Below, piece by piece: positions 63,554 through 64,000 of a stretch of 64,000 nucleotides of DNA; the first letter of the stretch is position 1; the number at the start of each line of letters is the position of its first letter. Position numbers and translations under genes: made by a program. Origin of the DNA: Echinometra lucunter (lineage: Eukaryota; Echinodermata; Echinoidea; Camarodonta; Echinometridae); the NCBI GenBank assembly GCA_029962745.1, contig CM057165.1, positions 20,110,516 through 20,174,515 on the forward strand, read 5' to 3'. Below the pieces are notes generated by a model that was given only the letters and a program-made list of their open reading frames with translations, was not told the DNA's origin and searched no databases.

Positions 63554-63860
63554 ACAGTAAACATGATAAAATTTTGTCAGTGATGTGGGAAAGATGGCTC
63601 CATCAAAGTATTACAAAGAAAAGGAAAAAAGTGTATTTGTTTTGGTGCTCCCCTCCCGTATACAAGGGGGAAGCTTGATAGTGAAGTTGAAGAGAGCAAT
63701 TCATAAACCTTTAATAGCGACAAAGGATATACTATCAATCAAGATACTCTGATATCATTAACAAGGCAGAAGTTTGATATTGAATTTGAAAACTGGGAAT
63801 CAAAAACTTATTGAAAAAAGAAATAGGAATTACACTTTGAAGAGACTGATTTGCAAACAC
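63553..63860 (-). pseudogene. Decayed partial copies of the S1 exon (63188-63287)
   Basis: cagtaaacatgata near 63557 and aagcttgatagtgaagttga agag ... cataaacct at 63670-63712 match the exon and its acceptor side; on the minus strand the copy reads [15 protein letters not shown], so it is dead. Weaker copies are at 63768-63810 and 63831-63860. Confidence 0.75.
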
Positions 63861-64000
63861 AACAGAGGCATCTACAGGTGTATATAAAAACCCCACGTGT
63901 TTTATTCATTATTGTTATTTAAAATTTCATGAACTTGTTTTTCATAAAGTTTGATGGGTCTGTTTCATCTATCACCCAAAATATGAAACAAACGGAATAC

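Noticed and set aside
63288..64000. N-terminal exon of the channel gene
   Set aside because: No segment resembles the N-terminal V-E-F-Y-V-N-E-N-T-F-K-E-R region; only decayed copies of the S1 exon are present.

Overview
This window is animal genomic DNA: AT-rich, intron-dominated and full of interspersed repeats. The abundance of foldback and TTAA-flanked MITEs, a young non-LTR retrotransposon, tRNA-derived SINEs, poly-G runs and trinucleotide repeats, together with an invertebrate-type Slo2 channel, points to a marine deuterostome, most likely an echinoderm such as a sea urchin. The taxonomic call is an inference.

The window is dominated by one gene on the minus strand: a Slo2-family (KCNT1/KCNT2-like, 'Slack/Slick') potassium channel alpha subunit. 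I could place 24 coding exons between 63287 (5'-most) and 4696 (3'-most). All have GT-AG introns, and reading phase is preserved across every junction, giving about 1,034 codons. The exons encode S1 (63.2 kb), the S1-S2 extracellular loop (59.2 and 53.7 kb), S2 (37.8 kb), S3-S4 (35.8-34.2 kb), S5 (33.6 kb), pore plus S6 (32.6 kb), RCK1 (31.9-12.8 kb), an acidic/serine-rich linker (12.8-10.4 kb) and RCK2 (9.8-4.7 kb). The N-terminal cytosolic exons lie to the right of the window and the distal C-terminal exons to the left; I could not find them inside it.

Region by region: 1-4.7 kb holds 3' intronic sequence with MITEs. 4.7-17 kb is a dense run of RCK/linker exons. 17-27.7 kb is a large repeat-filled intron. 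27.7-37.9 kb carries the pore-domain exons, several with decayed local copies beside them. 37.9-53.7 kb is a 15.8 kb intron made largely of MITEs. 53.7-59.2 kb is an intron carrying an antisense, almost intact LINE. 59.2-64 kb holds S1-proximal introns with SINEs, a MITE and a perfect hairpin.

The most unusual pattern is that at least four exons (63.2, 33.6, 31.1 and 15.6 kb) have decayed partial tandem copies in the adjoining intron, including copies that keep splice acceptors or donors. Other points are a TTAA-specific MITE family whose insertion site can be checked against empty relatives in the same window, nested transposons, and a substitution at the published Na+-coordination motif of the channel. 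I saw no second protein-coding host gene, no structural RNA gene and no promoter that I can support.
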